Shown: piece after piece, positions 1 to 12,047 of the stretch
Layout: every line of letters starts with the position of its first letter
Numbering within the stretch: the stretch's first letter is position 1
DNA from: Trichinella spiralis
Taxonomy: Eukaryota; Nematoda; Enoplea; Trichinellida; Trichinellidae
Direction of reading: 5' to 3'
Length of the DNA: 64,000 bases
Assembly: GCA_000181795.3 (NCBI GenBank)
Contig: CM012953.1
Coordinates: forward strand, 8,266,893 to 8,330,892
Made by a program: the position numbers and the translations under genes
The notes under the pieces: model-generated
The model's database searches: none
The model's input: the letters and a program-made list of their open reading frames with translations, nothing else
What the model was told of the DNA's origin: nothing

Positions 1-3000
1 TCCCAACCGGGTTATTAGCACAGTCGTCACTAGACGACGACGAGCCGTTGTCGACCGGCGGGTTTCTCTGCGCGGTCATATCCTCCGCTTGGCTTCCGCC
101 AGCTCAGCTCCCCTTTCTTCCGGGTTCGCGCTTTCCCAGTAACATTATCGCAATCAAAAGACAGGTAAGGAAGACAGTATTTATTAGCAACTCTGAATAA
201 GGACTGTCACCGATTCATCACAGGAAGATTCCAGCACCAACAACAACACGCTCGCTCCAACCGACGCATTACCGTAATCTTCCTTCGATCTTCAAGTATA
301 TATCCGCTTACGGTAGCTTCATCTTTCTTCCACCTTGTTGTCGTTTACACATAACATGTTGCCTGCTTGCAGTCCGGCCATGGCCAATACCCGGCGGTTT
401 CCAGGTCCGCCGATCTGCGTACCCGTTGGCTGTCGTTGGGTTCGGCGCTGTTGAGAAATCTTTTCTCTATATGTACTCATCACTATCTATAAATGCCCGT
501 GATAAAAACATTACTCCTGGTAAGAAAACAACGGTGACGCAACGCCAGCTGCACCCTTTGTTTTTTTCAACGGTGAACATTGGAATCACGCAGCTTCAAA
601 AACGGCGACCTGCTGCCAACTTAGCCGGATTCGTCACATGAACCTGCAACTCAACGTCAGGGTTAATGAGTTCCATTGAGTGCCATCGTACAGATCCCCA
701 ACTTCAGTGGGGACATCTTGGAATTTAAGGCATTCTGGGGATAACTTGAAGGAGCGGTACACCGTAGGAAGGACTTCGACGACGTCACAAAATTGATCCA
801 TCTTAGACCTTGCCTATCCGGCGAAGCCCTCCAACTCCTCAGTGGTCTGACAATCACGGCAGAAAACCAGGAAGCCCTAGTCAGGCTGCTCCATGATCGT
901 TTCCACCAAACAACGGATATTTTAGACGCCCACATCAGCTGACTTCATGAGATACGGCCAGCAACCAGTCACAAACGAAAGGAGTTGCTGAGGATGAAAT
1001 CAGCAGTCATCTGCTGGAGATCTGCGCCCTCGGTAAAAATATCGACACAAGTGTGACACCACGCTCATTTCTGCCTTTCGAGTGTTGTTGCCCGTGCTGA
1101 TCAAGCTATTGCCGATAGGGACCCGAACAAGGTGGAAGGCGCGCAGCGCCAAGTTAAAGGAAGAACAGTTAACCTCGCAGACGTTTCTAAGTTTCCTTAG
1201 TCTGCAAGCCCTCAGCATGAACAACACTGAAGATTCTGCCACCAAGAAAAGACGATCCTCACCGGTACGCCAAAATGTTCGACGACAACCACGCAGACAC
1301 TCAACGATCGATGCCCTTCCTGCCTCATTGTCTCTCAAATGTGCCGTCTGTCATGGTGAGCATCATGTGACAAACTGCTTCAAATTTCTAAAGCAAGGAT
1401 CAGAAAAACGGAAGAAAACCGCCAGGACACTATATCTGTGCTTCAGGTGCTACGGCCTGAGCATAGAGTAACAGAGTGCAGACTAAAGAACCGTGGCTGG
1501 GGCTTCCACCACCTTCTAGTTCTGATGAGCTCAAACCAGCAAGCTCAAAGGCAAGCTGAGCCAGACGACCACGTACCACCCCTAAAACAAGTTTCGCACA
1601 GAAGCAAAAAGGGAAACAACCTCCCGTTTATTGTTCGCCAACACACGCGGTTCAGCCAGAATCCGGTTTCGAACAGTGAAGGCCATTGCCCATGGTGCAA
1701 ATGGGAAGCGACTGGTCATCAACTGCTTGTTATACAGAGGTGCTGAACAAACGCTGGTCACGGAAGATAGGGCGAGGGCCCTAGGCCTGGTTGGAGTGGC
1801 AGAGACTGTAATCGTGAAGGGAATCGGCGGTATTCATTGCACCCCAACCTTGGCCAGAAGAGTTGGTTTCAGACTAAGCCTAGTGAAGGTGAGCGAACAT
1901 CATCTCGACGTGGAACCCATTGAAGCCTAGACGCTCGCACGGATCTGTGATAATATCCAGTCGGTCCCTGTCCGGTGCGGAGATTGGAAGCACCTCCAAC
2001 ATTTGCGGATTGCAAAGGAGCAAGACGAGAAGCTCCCTGTCCACGTGTTAATCAGCGTCGATTCGTACGGCAGATTTCTTGATGAAAAAATTCTACGAGG
2101 TAATCCAACAGACCCGGTCGCTATTGAAACAACTCTAGGATGAGTTGTTTTTGGTCCGGTGAATCCAGCGTCAACCTTTCAATACCGGTGTCACTGCGCT
2201 CAAATTGAAGACAACATGGAACAGTTGTTGAAGAAGTTCTGGGAGCTCAAATCCATCGGCATCCAGCACCAAGAAGAAAAAATGACTCAGGATTTGGTAA
2301 GTGATCAGTTTCATCGCACGCTAGCATACGACGGTTTGCGGTACTCAGTGGGGCTATTGTGGAAACCTGGTGAGATCTGGTTACCCGACAATCGCCCGTT
2401 AGCTGAGCACAGATTACAAGCTGTGATTCGGAAGGACCCGGTTAAACGACTCGAGTACACCGCAGTGATTGGGGAGTACCTCCGAAATGGATGGGCAGAA
2501 GAGGTGACCAGACAGAACGAACAGATAGATAAAATCTGGTACCTGCCACATCATTGAGTGTAGAAGATGGTTAACGGTGGGTTAAAATGCCGAGTAGTGT
2601 TTGACAGGTCAGCAAAATGCGGTGGTGTCTCACTCAATGAATGCCTTGAGACGGGTCCGAATCTGCAAGCCGATCTGGTGGGTGTGTTACTCCGTTTCAG
2701 ACAGTACTGAATTGTTGTGCAGGCTGACATAAAAAGATGTACCTGAAAGTCGGACTCCGGGTCGAAGACCGCGATGCTTGTCGCTTCCTGTGGCGCAACT
2801 GCTCCCAGGATGAACCGGTGCGAGCGTACCGCCTGACCCGTATGTGTTTCGGGTTGGCATGTTCGCCATACCTCGCAATAAATGTGATCAAAGCACACGC
2901 AGAACGGAACCCAGAGGAATGCGATGAGATAATTAAGCGAGCTCTGTCTAACATGTATGTAGATGATCTGGTGATAAGTTGCGACGAAGAGTCAGAGGTG

Positions 3001-4900
3001 GCAGAACTGAACCGTAGAGTACCGGTGTTCCTAAAAAGAGGTGGATTTCATCTCAAGAAATGGGCCGGTAATCGTGCAGAACTTCTGGCAACACTTCCAA
3101 GAACGGAAGTGTCAAAAATTGGTGATAGGGAACTCGGTAAAGCTCTCAGTGTATATTGGCTGAAGGATGAGGACGTCATCACCTTCAAACCACCGACAGA
3201 CTCAACTACTCAGACCCGGGCCACCAAGAGACAACGCTTGAGCCTGGCGGCCAAGGTATATGACCCGTTGGGATATTTTGCGCCATTCACTCACTCTCCA
3301 GGCCAAGATGATGTTCCAGTGGTTATGGACAACCGGATTGAGCTGGGACTCGCCGCTCCCACCTAAAATCTCTAAGCAATGGCGACGTTGGCAGGAAGAG
3401 TTGGAAAAACTACCAGAAGTCAAACTCAGCAGGCCTTGGATTCCGCACGCTGCGAGTCAGATGCGAAGGATAGAGCTCCACGTCTTCGGTGATGCATCCA
3501 AGGCAGCATACGCTGCCTGCGCTTACTTGAGAGTGGAGTCCATGGATGAGCAAATCTCGGTGAGATTAATGATAGCGAAAACCCGGGTGACACCAATAAA
3601 ACCAATCAGCCTCCCGAGACTGGAGCTGGTGGCAGCCTTGCTGTGCGCAAGATTGAAGCGGTATCTTGAGAAGGAGGTCACCCTGCCGATTCAGGAGACC
3701 CTTTGTTGTAGTGATAGCAAAGTGACTCTCACCTGGATCCGGGGCTTCTACCAGCACTGGAAACCCTTTTAGCTTACCGAGTGCAGGAAATTCAAGGTCT
3801 AGTTTCCACTCGGCAGTGGAAATATTGTCCTACAAAGGAGAATCCAGCAAATATTCCTAGTAGAGGACGCTCACTGGATGAACTAATACATACCAACATG
3901 TGGTGGCACGGGCCACAGTGATTGTCACAACCCCGGATGAAATGGCCAAAGGAACCTGCTGAACTAGGCAAAAATGATAAAACTCTGATGTCTGAGCAGA
4001 AAACCATCAAGACTTTAACCACCCAGGTGACTGAAGAAGGCATTGAACGAGTGATAGACCCATTCCGGACAACAGCTATGAAAGGCTGATTCGAGTGGCT
4101 ACATACTGCTTGCGTTTCACACGAAGCGTCCAACTCCCGCTAACTGAACGGGAGGTCGATACAAATTTATCGATAGCTGAGCTCTGGGCTGCGGAAGTTC
4201 GATGGTTCAAAAGTTTACTACTGAAAAAACTAAATAGTTTACTACTAAAAGACTTAAAGAGTTCGAACCTTTTCTAGACGAAGACGGACTATTGAGAACT
4301 GGTGGACGCCTTCGGCAGTCAACATTGCCACCGGAGTCCAAGCACCCGATTCTCCTGCCATCCCATCACCCGGTGGTGGAACTGTTAATAAGAAACCAAC
4401 ACATTAGACAGCTGCACGCCAGTGTTAATCAAACTCTGGTTGCAATCCGAACCAGATTCTGGATCATCAAGGCCATAAACACGGTAAAGAAAGTGATCCG
4501 GCCATGCCCAATCTGTCGGAGAATAAATGCTGAACCGTATCAACCGGTGGAACGAGTAGAAGAATTGCACCATTCAGCCATACTGGTGTGGACTTTGCCG
4601 GTCCATTGTATACTCGCTCAGATACACGTGCCCGCTATCCCAGCACTAACAAAACGTATATTTCTGCCTTCACATATATGGTCAACCGAGTGGTGCATTT
4701 GGAAATCGTAAGAGAACAAGCTGCATGCTGTTTTTTAAACGCATTGCGCAGGTTTATATCCCGGAGAGGCAGACCCCGAGTGATACAATCAGATAATTTC
4801 CGGTCTTTCATACTGGCCGATGAATTCCTACGGCATCTATTTCACAGTGCAGAATGGAACGAAGTGCAAAGTAAGCTCAATGAGGAACGAACAGAACAAT
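1..4900 (+). mobile_element. BEL/Pao LTR retrotransposon fossil (broken)
   Basis: Parts appear in the Pao order along the + strand: a Gag-like region with a Cys/His knuckle (about 660-1470), a retropepsin-like region (about 1640-1930), reverse transcriptase with the catalytic YVDDLV segment (about 2150-3370), the Pao-type peptidase/RNase H region (about 3260-3780) and an integrase with zinc-binding and core portions (about 4290-4900). The 5' 600 bases have no reading frame and may be LTR or leader. I found no matching 3' LTR, because the element ends against an oppositely oriented Gag fragment. It is clearly decayed, with many breaks spread over the whole coding region. Base composition is much more GC-rich than the host genes nearby. 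Confidence 0.88.
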
Positions 4901-4934
4901 TTCTTAACAAACGCCTTTCGTGGGGGCAGTCGCG

Positions 4935-5860
4935 TCAGAGATGGCCCGAGCCACCGCAATTAAGACAGCCGTCTTCTCTTCTGGCGGGTCGTACAGCCGT
5001 CGGCTCCTCCCTTTCCAGCTTCAGGGAAAGCTTGCCCACCTCGCGTATCAAGGCGTTGATGGATTGGGTCACTTCTGACTTCTCCAGCTTTGGATTGCCG
5101 GTGTGCAACTGCCGGCTCTGGTGGAAATCTTCTTCCGCCCGCCTGACCTTACTGACCAGCTTCTGAGCTTCGGCAAGGGTTTGCGGTTCCTGCAGCCGGA
5201 TCGCCAGATGCGCTTTCTTGGAGGTTATTCCCCCAGCGAAACACGCCACAAGGTCACGTTCTGACACGCCAACACTGCGTCCAACCTCTGCCACCTCCTG
5301 GGCGTATTGCTTGAAGGTTTGGCCTTCACGTTAATGCAGGACATGAGACCGCTCGATCAGCCATCATGTTGACTCCTTCGGGCCATATGTGCCCAGAAAT
5401 CGCCTCTTGAACTCCTCGAAAGAGTTTTCCCTTGCTTGCCCCGCCGGGTGGAGCTCGCGACGGACTGAGTCGCTCAGCAGGTAGTGAGCGACCACGCCGT
5501 GACCAGAGGGCGGAACTCTGTGACGTAGAAGAAGTCTTCTAGCCTCTCCAGCCACTCGACGGAGTTCATATTCGGACAAAAAGCCAGGGGCGGGTAATAG
5601 CAGGTGTACCGGTATACTGATGTGTACATCTGATAGTATGTACATAGGTATAATATTTATCTAGGATGCCGGGCGGTGTTAATTTCCAGAGACGCCCCCA
5701 TTGTAACGACCCGCAGGGTGGGACTGGCGGATCTGCCTCTGGGTCCGCGCCAGTTCGTCCGCCGTCGCTCTGTGATTGTTCCTCTTCGCTCGCTCAGTCT
5801 CGTCTTCTTGTCGACATTCTCAGAACGCGCCTCCACACGTACCACTTGTCTCCACATCGG
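4935..5860 (-). mobile_element. LTR-retrotransposon Gag fragment, probably Ty3/Gypsy-like (broken)
   Basis: On the minus strand several open stretches read as a retroviral-type Gag: an Arg-rich N-terminal part (about 5660-5857), a capsid-like helical part with a segment reading FEEFKRRFLGTYG (5364-5645), and a C-terminal part ending in a zinc knuckle start, CLNCGGSGHL (4935-5294). It abuts the Pao integrase in the opposite direction, so one element probably landed in or beside the other. It is broken in several places, and no polymerase part is visible. Family assignment beyond an LTR-type Gag is inference. Confidence 0.7.
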
Positions 5861-5886
5861 TCACCGCTCTCGCTCTGAAAAGATAG

Positions 5887-7494
5887 AGGATTCAGTTAGC
5901 CTGATTTGAATACACACTAATGTTCACAAATGCAGCAAACGTTAAATCTTTATTTGCAATCTTGTGTATTAATCTTCATATTGCTGCAGTATGTAAACTC
6001 ATAAAACAAAAAATAACATAAAGCTTTCGGACGTAAAACTGGCATATTCTCTCTGCAATGATATCTTTTTCTATAACAACTTCCTTGAATAGAATTTTGG
6101 ACCACGGCAGTCATTATTTTGATTTGATATACTGTGAATAAAACATCCCGTAATTATTCATTTCATTGTGGAATTTCATTTAAATATTTTGAATGATTTA
6201 AATTAAAATATAGTTCCATTTATAATACTTGTTTCAGATATACGATTTGCATATGGTGATCTGATTGTTAACATTGTTTCTACATTATAGGTTTTATCAC
6301 CATACTTAGGTAAACAATATCATATTCTACTTTATTGGAGCCTCAGAGATAAACAACAATGCAGTACATACTTAGCACATTACACGGAATCGAAACAGTT
6401 TATTTCAAATAAATCAGAAACAACTCTCTAAAAAAATTGAGTATTCATTCACGTGAAACGATCACCATGCTGAATGGTTAACATAATTTTACTTGTGTCT
6501 AATACGCTTTCACTTTATCAATATTTAACAGTATTTTGTTTATTTAGCAGGTATATCAGAAATTATGTTTTTATTTTTGTTATCAAAAAAGCATCTGAAA
6601 ATTAAATGACGTAAATCAAATATTAAATAGCACTTATTTATTTGCAGTCACACATCCCTGCTGTTGATCTATTCAAGGTAAATAATTACATGCAATTTAC
6701 ATTTGTATTTCTTGGGAAATGTGCAGATTTAAAAAAATTGGCAATACATTTGCAAGTGGAAATCACTATTTTGAATTTGTCATATTGTTTTTCGAATGTT
6801 GAAATTTTCAAAATAGCAGCTTAACGCCACTTCTGCATATATTTCTTTTTCAAATTTTGAAACTGGACGCACTGTAAAGCATTTTATTTAATAAATTCAG
6901 CTAAATATCAATTATGAATTTACTTTTAATTTTAATATATTCATAAAATTATGTCAAATATGGCGTTAAATGTAAATGCTTATAATTGCAAGCGTTCATT
7001 CTATGACTGCAAATTATATTTTAAACTTATCAGTTGCATTGTTAATAAAAATAGCATCATCCATGAAATTCTAGCTATTAAACTGCGTAGTCAGTTTTTC
7101 GTAGAAAAGTTTTTATTGAAAGCTTTATCCTGTATTCAGTGTTTACTTCATGTGTATTAATTTTTTTCATTATTCACATAATTTTACTTAACATTTGACT
7201 TAAATATGTCAAACAAAAAATTAACATTACAAATACAAGCAATACGGCGTCTAAGATTGCAGTAAACGAAACAATTTCTATGGTACATGATGAGACCTTA
7301 CTTATAATAATTCCTCTTTTACTATTACATGTAAATAAACGTATAAATGCCAATTTTAATGTAAACTAACGTCAGTGACAACGTTCTACATAGAAACGAA
7401 TATCCGTCTGAATATCACTTATACTTAATAAAGCGTGTGTTAAATAAATGTTTTTTCTGAAATTGGCAAATATTGAAAAAGCTAAAAAATTATA
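5887..7494. other. AT-rich intergenic stretch, no gene seen
   Basis: About 1.6 kb of low-complexity AT-rich DNA with many stops in all frames. The open stretches at 6642-6824 and 6951-7160 have no recognisable domain and AT-driven codon use. I see no RNA gene or repeat structure here. Confidence 0.5.
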
Positions 7495-8682
7495 CAGTCG
7501 TCCTTGAAATTCACGGGCTTAAAACTCGCTGATTTTACTATTCGCGGATTCTTGATGAGGTGACAGATTTTGAAATAATCAGAGTAAATGGAAAATGTAG
7601 TTTATTTTCCAGCATTTTGATGACATTTACATATGGTGCCTTTCAGAAAAACGGTGAACATAAATGTAGAAGATGAATTTAATTGTTTACTTTCCACTAC
7701 CAAGCTAAGATCATAAAACAGAACCGGAAATCACTACATCTTATTTTTAGATTTCACTGTGTATGTATACTGTAGATCTGCAGGTTGAGGGTAAGGTTTT
7801 CACTCGTGAGATTCCACTCCATAACAGTAATGATAAAGACTTACGCAACTCAGAGGCTAATTAATCACTACTCATAAGAGAAATAAACAAAAATGAATTC
7901 AAAAAGAGCTACTGTAAATGAGAGTAAATGTAAATGTTGGTTTGCGGAATGAATGACAACTGTCTAACAGACCAACTGACTTTTGGTTCTTCGTCCGTTC
8001 TTCATATATATCGTGCAGCTGCTGCTGAACGTCAATGAAATCGAACTATACTTGTCAGTCAAAAATAGAGGCATAAAATCATAAAATAATACTCATCAAA
8101 CAATGATATAAAAAACAAAATCAAATTACAACTCGAAATTTCACGAGTTTTTCGAAAAATTAACTTTCTGCATGCACTGAGGCAGGTAACAGATGATGCT
8201 TTTGAAGCGGATTCAAATATGATTTGCGCGATTAAGCTTAAGTGTGATTTGGAAATAACTGCGGAATCATATCATCGAATTCTCAATGAAATGAAAAAAA
8301 AGGAAGAAACAACTTCTGATAACAATGTTTTTCAAAAAAGATGCCAAGATAGTCCATTCACTTCTGGCAAGCATGCATGCAGAAACGCACTCCCCCTCCC
8401 CCTCCCCCCCCCTATTAAGACTCTTATATTGTTAAGAATTGCATTGTAGACTATTATACGTATATGAATTGCAGATTGTTGTATGTTAAAAAATAAATAT
8501 ATGATAAATACTTAGCTTGTAGATCAATAAACGTTCCGTAATATTCCATGCAGTTTACACGCAGTTGCGTAGGACCATAAGGCAACAGCGAACCGAATGA
8601 ACAGGAGCGGCATGTATTCGTGAAAGTTTGAAATTCGCGGTTTCCTCTGGGACACACAACCGCGAATCTCAGGGGTCGACTG
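7495..8682 (+). mobile_element. Tigger/pogo-type Tc1-mariner transposon relic
   Basis: The ends are imperfect inverted repeats of about 55-60 bp. The left end starts CAGTCGTCCTTGAAATTCAC, and the reverse complement of the right end starts CAGTCGACCCCTGAGATTCG; both contain an ATTCGCGG core. This matches the known style of Tigger/pogo termini. TA dinucleotides lie next to both ends, as expected for a TA target site. Inside, 8219-8449 is an open frame with DLEITAESYHRIL and KKKEETTSDN, plausibly a decayed transposase tail. No intact DDE domain is visible, so the copy is defective. Confidence 0.72.
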
Positions 8683-8920
8683 TGTATCTTGTTAACCTTA
8701 TTTACAAATGTTACGTTTAGAATTATGTAATTGGAAGTGATAACTTGGGTGGTTAATTAAACTTTTTCTTTTATTAAATGAATAATATTAAATATTTATC
8801 TGCTGAATAGCGTAATCATTGAATTCATTCAATTGACACAAACAATATTGAAAACAAACAAAATGTAACATATTTAAAGCCACGAGTAACAGAAAATTTC
8901 ACAGTTGAGCATCTGCGACA

Positions 8921-9878
8921 ATGTTCATCACGTTTATTTTTCTTGCGAACATACTGCTTCTTGTGCAGCCAGCGGCAAGTTACCTATATGGTGGAACCTC
9001 CAACGACGTAATTAATATACAAGGTATTCTGTAAAACATATTACCTTTAAATTATTTAGGAAATTCGATTAATGGATGAGTGTAGCTATTTACCACACAT
9101 AGAAGAACGCTTAGGGCAAGATGATTATTTTACGTTATTGGATCAGTGCGTTCAAGAACGGTAAAATTGACCATCCTTTTAATTCATTTTTTATTTCTTT
9201 TGCATTTTCCTTGTAAAGTTCCCTTTTTGCTATTTAAATACATTAAATTAATTTGATATAATTATTACGTATCAAAAAAGTCACAATCAATAACATAATA
9301 AGTTGTTTAAGATTTAAAATAAATGTCGTCAATAATATTTCTGTTTTAAAGTTTAATTAAATCACTGAAATTTATTATATAGCCATATTAAATGTAAAAC
9401 ATGTCTAATATAAAGTTGAAATTGTTCATTTGATAATATTAATAAGCATAACTCCTGAGCAGAGTATGATATTAATGAAATGCAGATAACATAATTTTCC
9501 TAATTCATATGCAATATGGTGTTAAACTGATAGAGCTGTTGGACAGTAAATTTTACTTTTGCACAACTATTTGTTTTTTCAGAGAAGTAGGATTTCCTTG
9601 TTATTTATATTTTTAGAAGACTGAATAAATATCATAAAACTATTCAGCAAGTGAATTTCATTTCCCTCGTAATGGGAAGTTAAACATCAAAATTTGAAAT
9701 ATTTATACAGTATTACCAAAATGAATAATTTGCGCAAGTGTATTTATTTATTATTTTCAAACGACTAAGAGCAACAATTTTTATTTGAATTCAGTCGATT
9801 ATAATGAAATCATTTTTATATAAAAATATATGCTGAAATATTTTCAGACTTGCACAAAAAGCCGCAGGAAGAAGATAA
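8921..9878 (+). CDS. Small secreted peptide / candidate amidated neuropeptide precursor
   Basis: Three exons: 8921-9007, 9060-9160 and 9848-9878 (introns 52 and 687 bp). The phases match (0, then 2) and give 72 residues. The N-terminus is a clear signal peptide (MFITFIFLANILLLVQPAAS), followed by about 50 residues with two cysteines (DEC and DQC) and acidic, amphipathic-helix-like stretches. The last residues before the stop are QKAAGRR, the classic Gly plus dibasic signal for C-terminal amidation. A polyadenylation signal lies 66 bp downstream. The first donor (GAC|gtaatt) is the only one that keeps exon 2 open. If the second intron is not spliced, the protein stops after CVQER and lacks the GRR. 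I do not recognise the family. A class-B-GPCR-type helical peptide hormone is a guess. Confidence 0.6.
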
Positions 9879-9943
9879 GTAAAGCCATCAAGAATCGATG
9901 ATTTTGCTTCAAAGGACAGCATTATGAAATTTATTTAAATTGA

Positions 9944-9949
9944 AATAAA
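9944..9949 (+). promoter_or_regulatory. AATAAA polyadenylation signal of the small peptide gene
   Basis: Canonical hexamer 66 bp after the stop at 9878, followed by further AATAAA-like hexamers. It supports the gene ending here. Confidence 0.5.
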
Positions 9950-10037
9950 TAAAATTGATGAAATAAATTTATCAAAAAATCAAGATTTGTTACTATATTC
10001 GTAATAAGTAATTCGCTTCCATTGAAAACCTGCATGT

Positions 10038-11214
10038 TTAAATCGAATGAATAAATGTATCAGTGCAAACTTTTAGAACCGAATTTAAATAAATGTTCAT
10101 AAAACACAAATTGAAACCTTTTACTGGAGAGGTGTGTTCCAAGAAAACAGCGCAAGGTAAGCATGGACGCCGAATATCCCAAACTTGTATTTCAAAATCT
10201 GTCGTCAACGTCGAGCTAGCTATTTGTGTTCTTTTTAAAGGATTCCAATGGATCTGACCAATCGGCGCTGATGTGATTATTGAATCTTCAAGCTTCGTCT
10301 TTGTACTCTGGTATTCCCATATCTGAAATTAAAACACTATGCAAATGAATTTTATGCAAATTAAAAATGCCGACCAAACCTGAATGATTTTGTCTCTACC
10401 ACCTGTAGCAAAGATGTTTTCAACTAATGGATTAAAATCCAAAGACAACACCGGCCCACCATGAGCAGTGAACAATTGGACAGGCTTTGCTGGCTTTTGC
10501 ACATTTAAAAATTTCACCATCCCATTGGCATCAGCCAAAGCAAACAAAATGTGAGAATTGTAAGCAAATTTGACATCTCGAACATGGGCGCCTCCACTGA
10601 AAATATTCAAAACTGACATTAAATATCATTAAAATATTCTGAAAATTTGTGTTTAATATGTAATGCAATTTTTAACTTTTCAAATGTAAAAGCAGAGCGC
10701 TCTTGGCGGAGGTCAAAAAATAGTACGCAATCGTCGCGAGTTGCGCTGAGCAAATAATTCGGCTTGGAATGATGAAAGCAAACTTTCATAGCATATTGCT
10801 GTTTTGGTCGGATTATTATTCTTAAAAAACAATACCAATTAGAAATCATTGATTCACAACGTCAACCTTCTCACTAACTCTGTTTACTTCAGAACGTGAT
10901 AAATTCCATAGTGTGATGTGTCCAGTGCCAGTTGCAGTGGCAATTCTGTTCACTAAAAACCAAAAAAATGCGATGTAACATTTTTGTCAACTTTATTTCA
11001 TTTCATTTCACAACTTCATTTAACAGATATAATAATTTCAATAATTAGAAATATTCATCAGTTCAACATTGAATCACACACGAATAGTACGTACCTTTTA
11101 CTTTATTCCAGCTGACGTTGAGAGATGATGCGAGAGAACGAGGCTGATCACCAACTTTAAGGCTGTGCAGTTCTCGGAAATTTTTTTCATCGCTGACATC
11201 CACAATCTTCAAAA
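10038..11214 (-). CDS. WDR24: WDR24-like WD40 protein (GATOR2 subunit), 5' and 3' incomplete
   Basis: Minus-strand exons: 11095-11214, about 10866-10952, 10677-10798, 10380-10596 and 10038-10322. The frame reads as the WDR24 propeller: ATATGTGHITLWNL, then KVCFHHSKPNYLLSATRDD, FDLRQERSAFTFE, AHVRDVKFA, FTAHGGPVLSLDFNP, ATGGRDKIIQ and QVWDIRRPCLPCAVFLEH. In other animals WDR24 is a GATOR2 subunit that relieves GATOR1 inhibition of mTORC1 at the lysosome. The first blades must lie upstream, towards the fold-back element and the gap at 11469-11816. Downstream, the frame runs to a stop at 10038 without the last blades, the linker or the C-terminal RING; I could not find those exons before the + strand peptide gene. 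Either the gene is truncated, or a donor near 10097 leads to exons I missed. Confidence 0.8.
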
Positions 11215-11260
11215 CTTAAAAAGTACTTCGCTTCAATGAAAAATCAACTTCATTCATTTT

Positions 11261-12047
11261 GGGGTGGTTTTACTCGGTCCCACTTTTCTCTTATTGGTCT
11301 TTGCCCACGCTATTTTATTGGACCGTCAAATCTTTGTCGTATTGGTTTTCATTTTATTGGGCCGTGAAGTCTTTGTCGTATTGGTTTTCCTTGCCTAATG
11401 CCTACAGAGTAAAACTCATATTGTATTAAAGCTATACCCCTCATCTAAAATCTATGAATAAATTCGTTNNNNNNNNNNNNNNNNNNNNNNNNNNNNNNNN
11501 NNNNNNNNNNNNNNNNNNNNNNNNNNNNNNNNNNNNNNNNNNNNNNNNNNNNNNNNNNNNNNNNNNNNNNNNNNNNNNNNNNNNNNNNNNNNNNNNNNNN
11601 NNNNNNNNNNNNNNNNNNNNNNNNNNNNNNNNNNNNNNNNNNNNNNNNNNNNNNNNNNNNNNNNNNNNNNNNNNNNNNNNNNNNNNNNNNNNNNNNNNNN
11701 NNNNNNNNNNNNNNNNNNNNNNNNNNNNNNNNNNNNNNNNNNNNNNNNNNNNNNNNNNNNNNNNNNNNNNNNNNNNNNNNNNNNNNNNNNNNNNNNNNNN
11801 NNNNNNNNNNNNNNNNGGTGGATTCGTCAATCTTTGTTGTATTGGTTTTCATTTTATTTGGCCGTGAAGTCTTTGTCGTAATGGTTTTCTTTGTCTAATT
11901 CCTCAGTGAAGTCTTTGTCGCATTGGTTTTTTTTGTCTAATTGCTCATTGATTCAAACTCTTCAGTTGTGATTAAGATTTGACGGTCCAATAAAATAGCG
12001 TGGGTAATGACCAATGAGAGAAAAGCGGGACCGAGTAGTACCAAACC
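11261..12047. mobile_element. Fold-back/MITE-like element with about 74-bp inverted ends and inner ATTGG subrepeats
   Basis: The left end (11261-11334) and the reverse complement of the right end (11974-12047) match closely: both run through ACTCGGTCCC, TTTTCTC, ATTGGTC and CACGCTATTTTATTGGACCG. Just inside, both halves carry directly repeated units of about 27-40 bp with the core GTGAAGTCTTTGTCGTATTGG. The centre is lost in the 348-N gap. There is no coding sequence. This architecture (long inverted ends plus tandem subrepeats) is known for fold-back and MULE-like elements. Confidence 0.75.
11469..11816. other. Assembly gap (348 N)
   Basis: Run of N inside the fold-back element. Palindromic or repeated DNA is a likely reason for the failed assembly. 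Confidence 0.99.
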
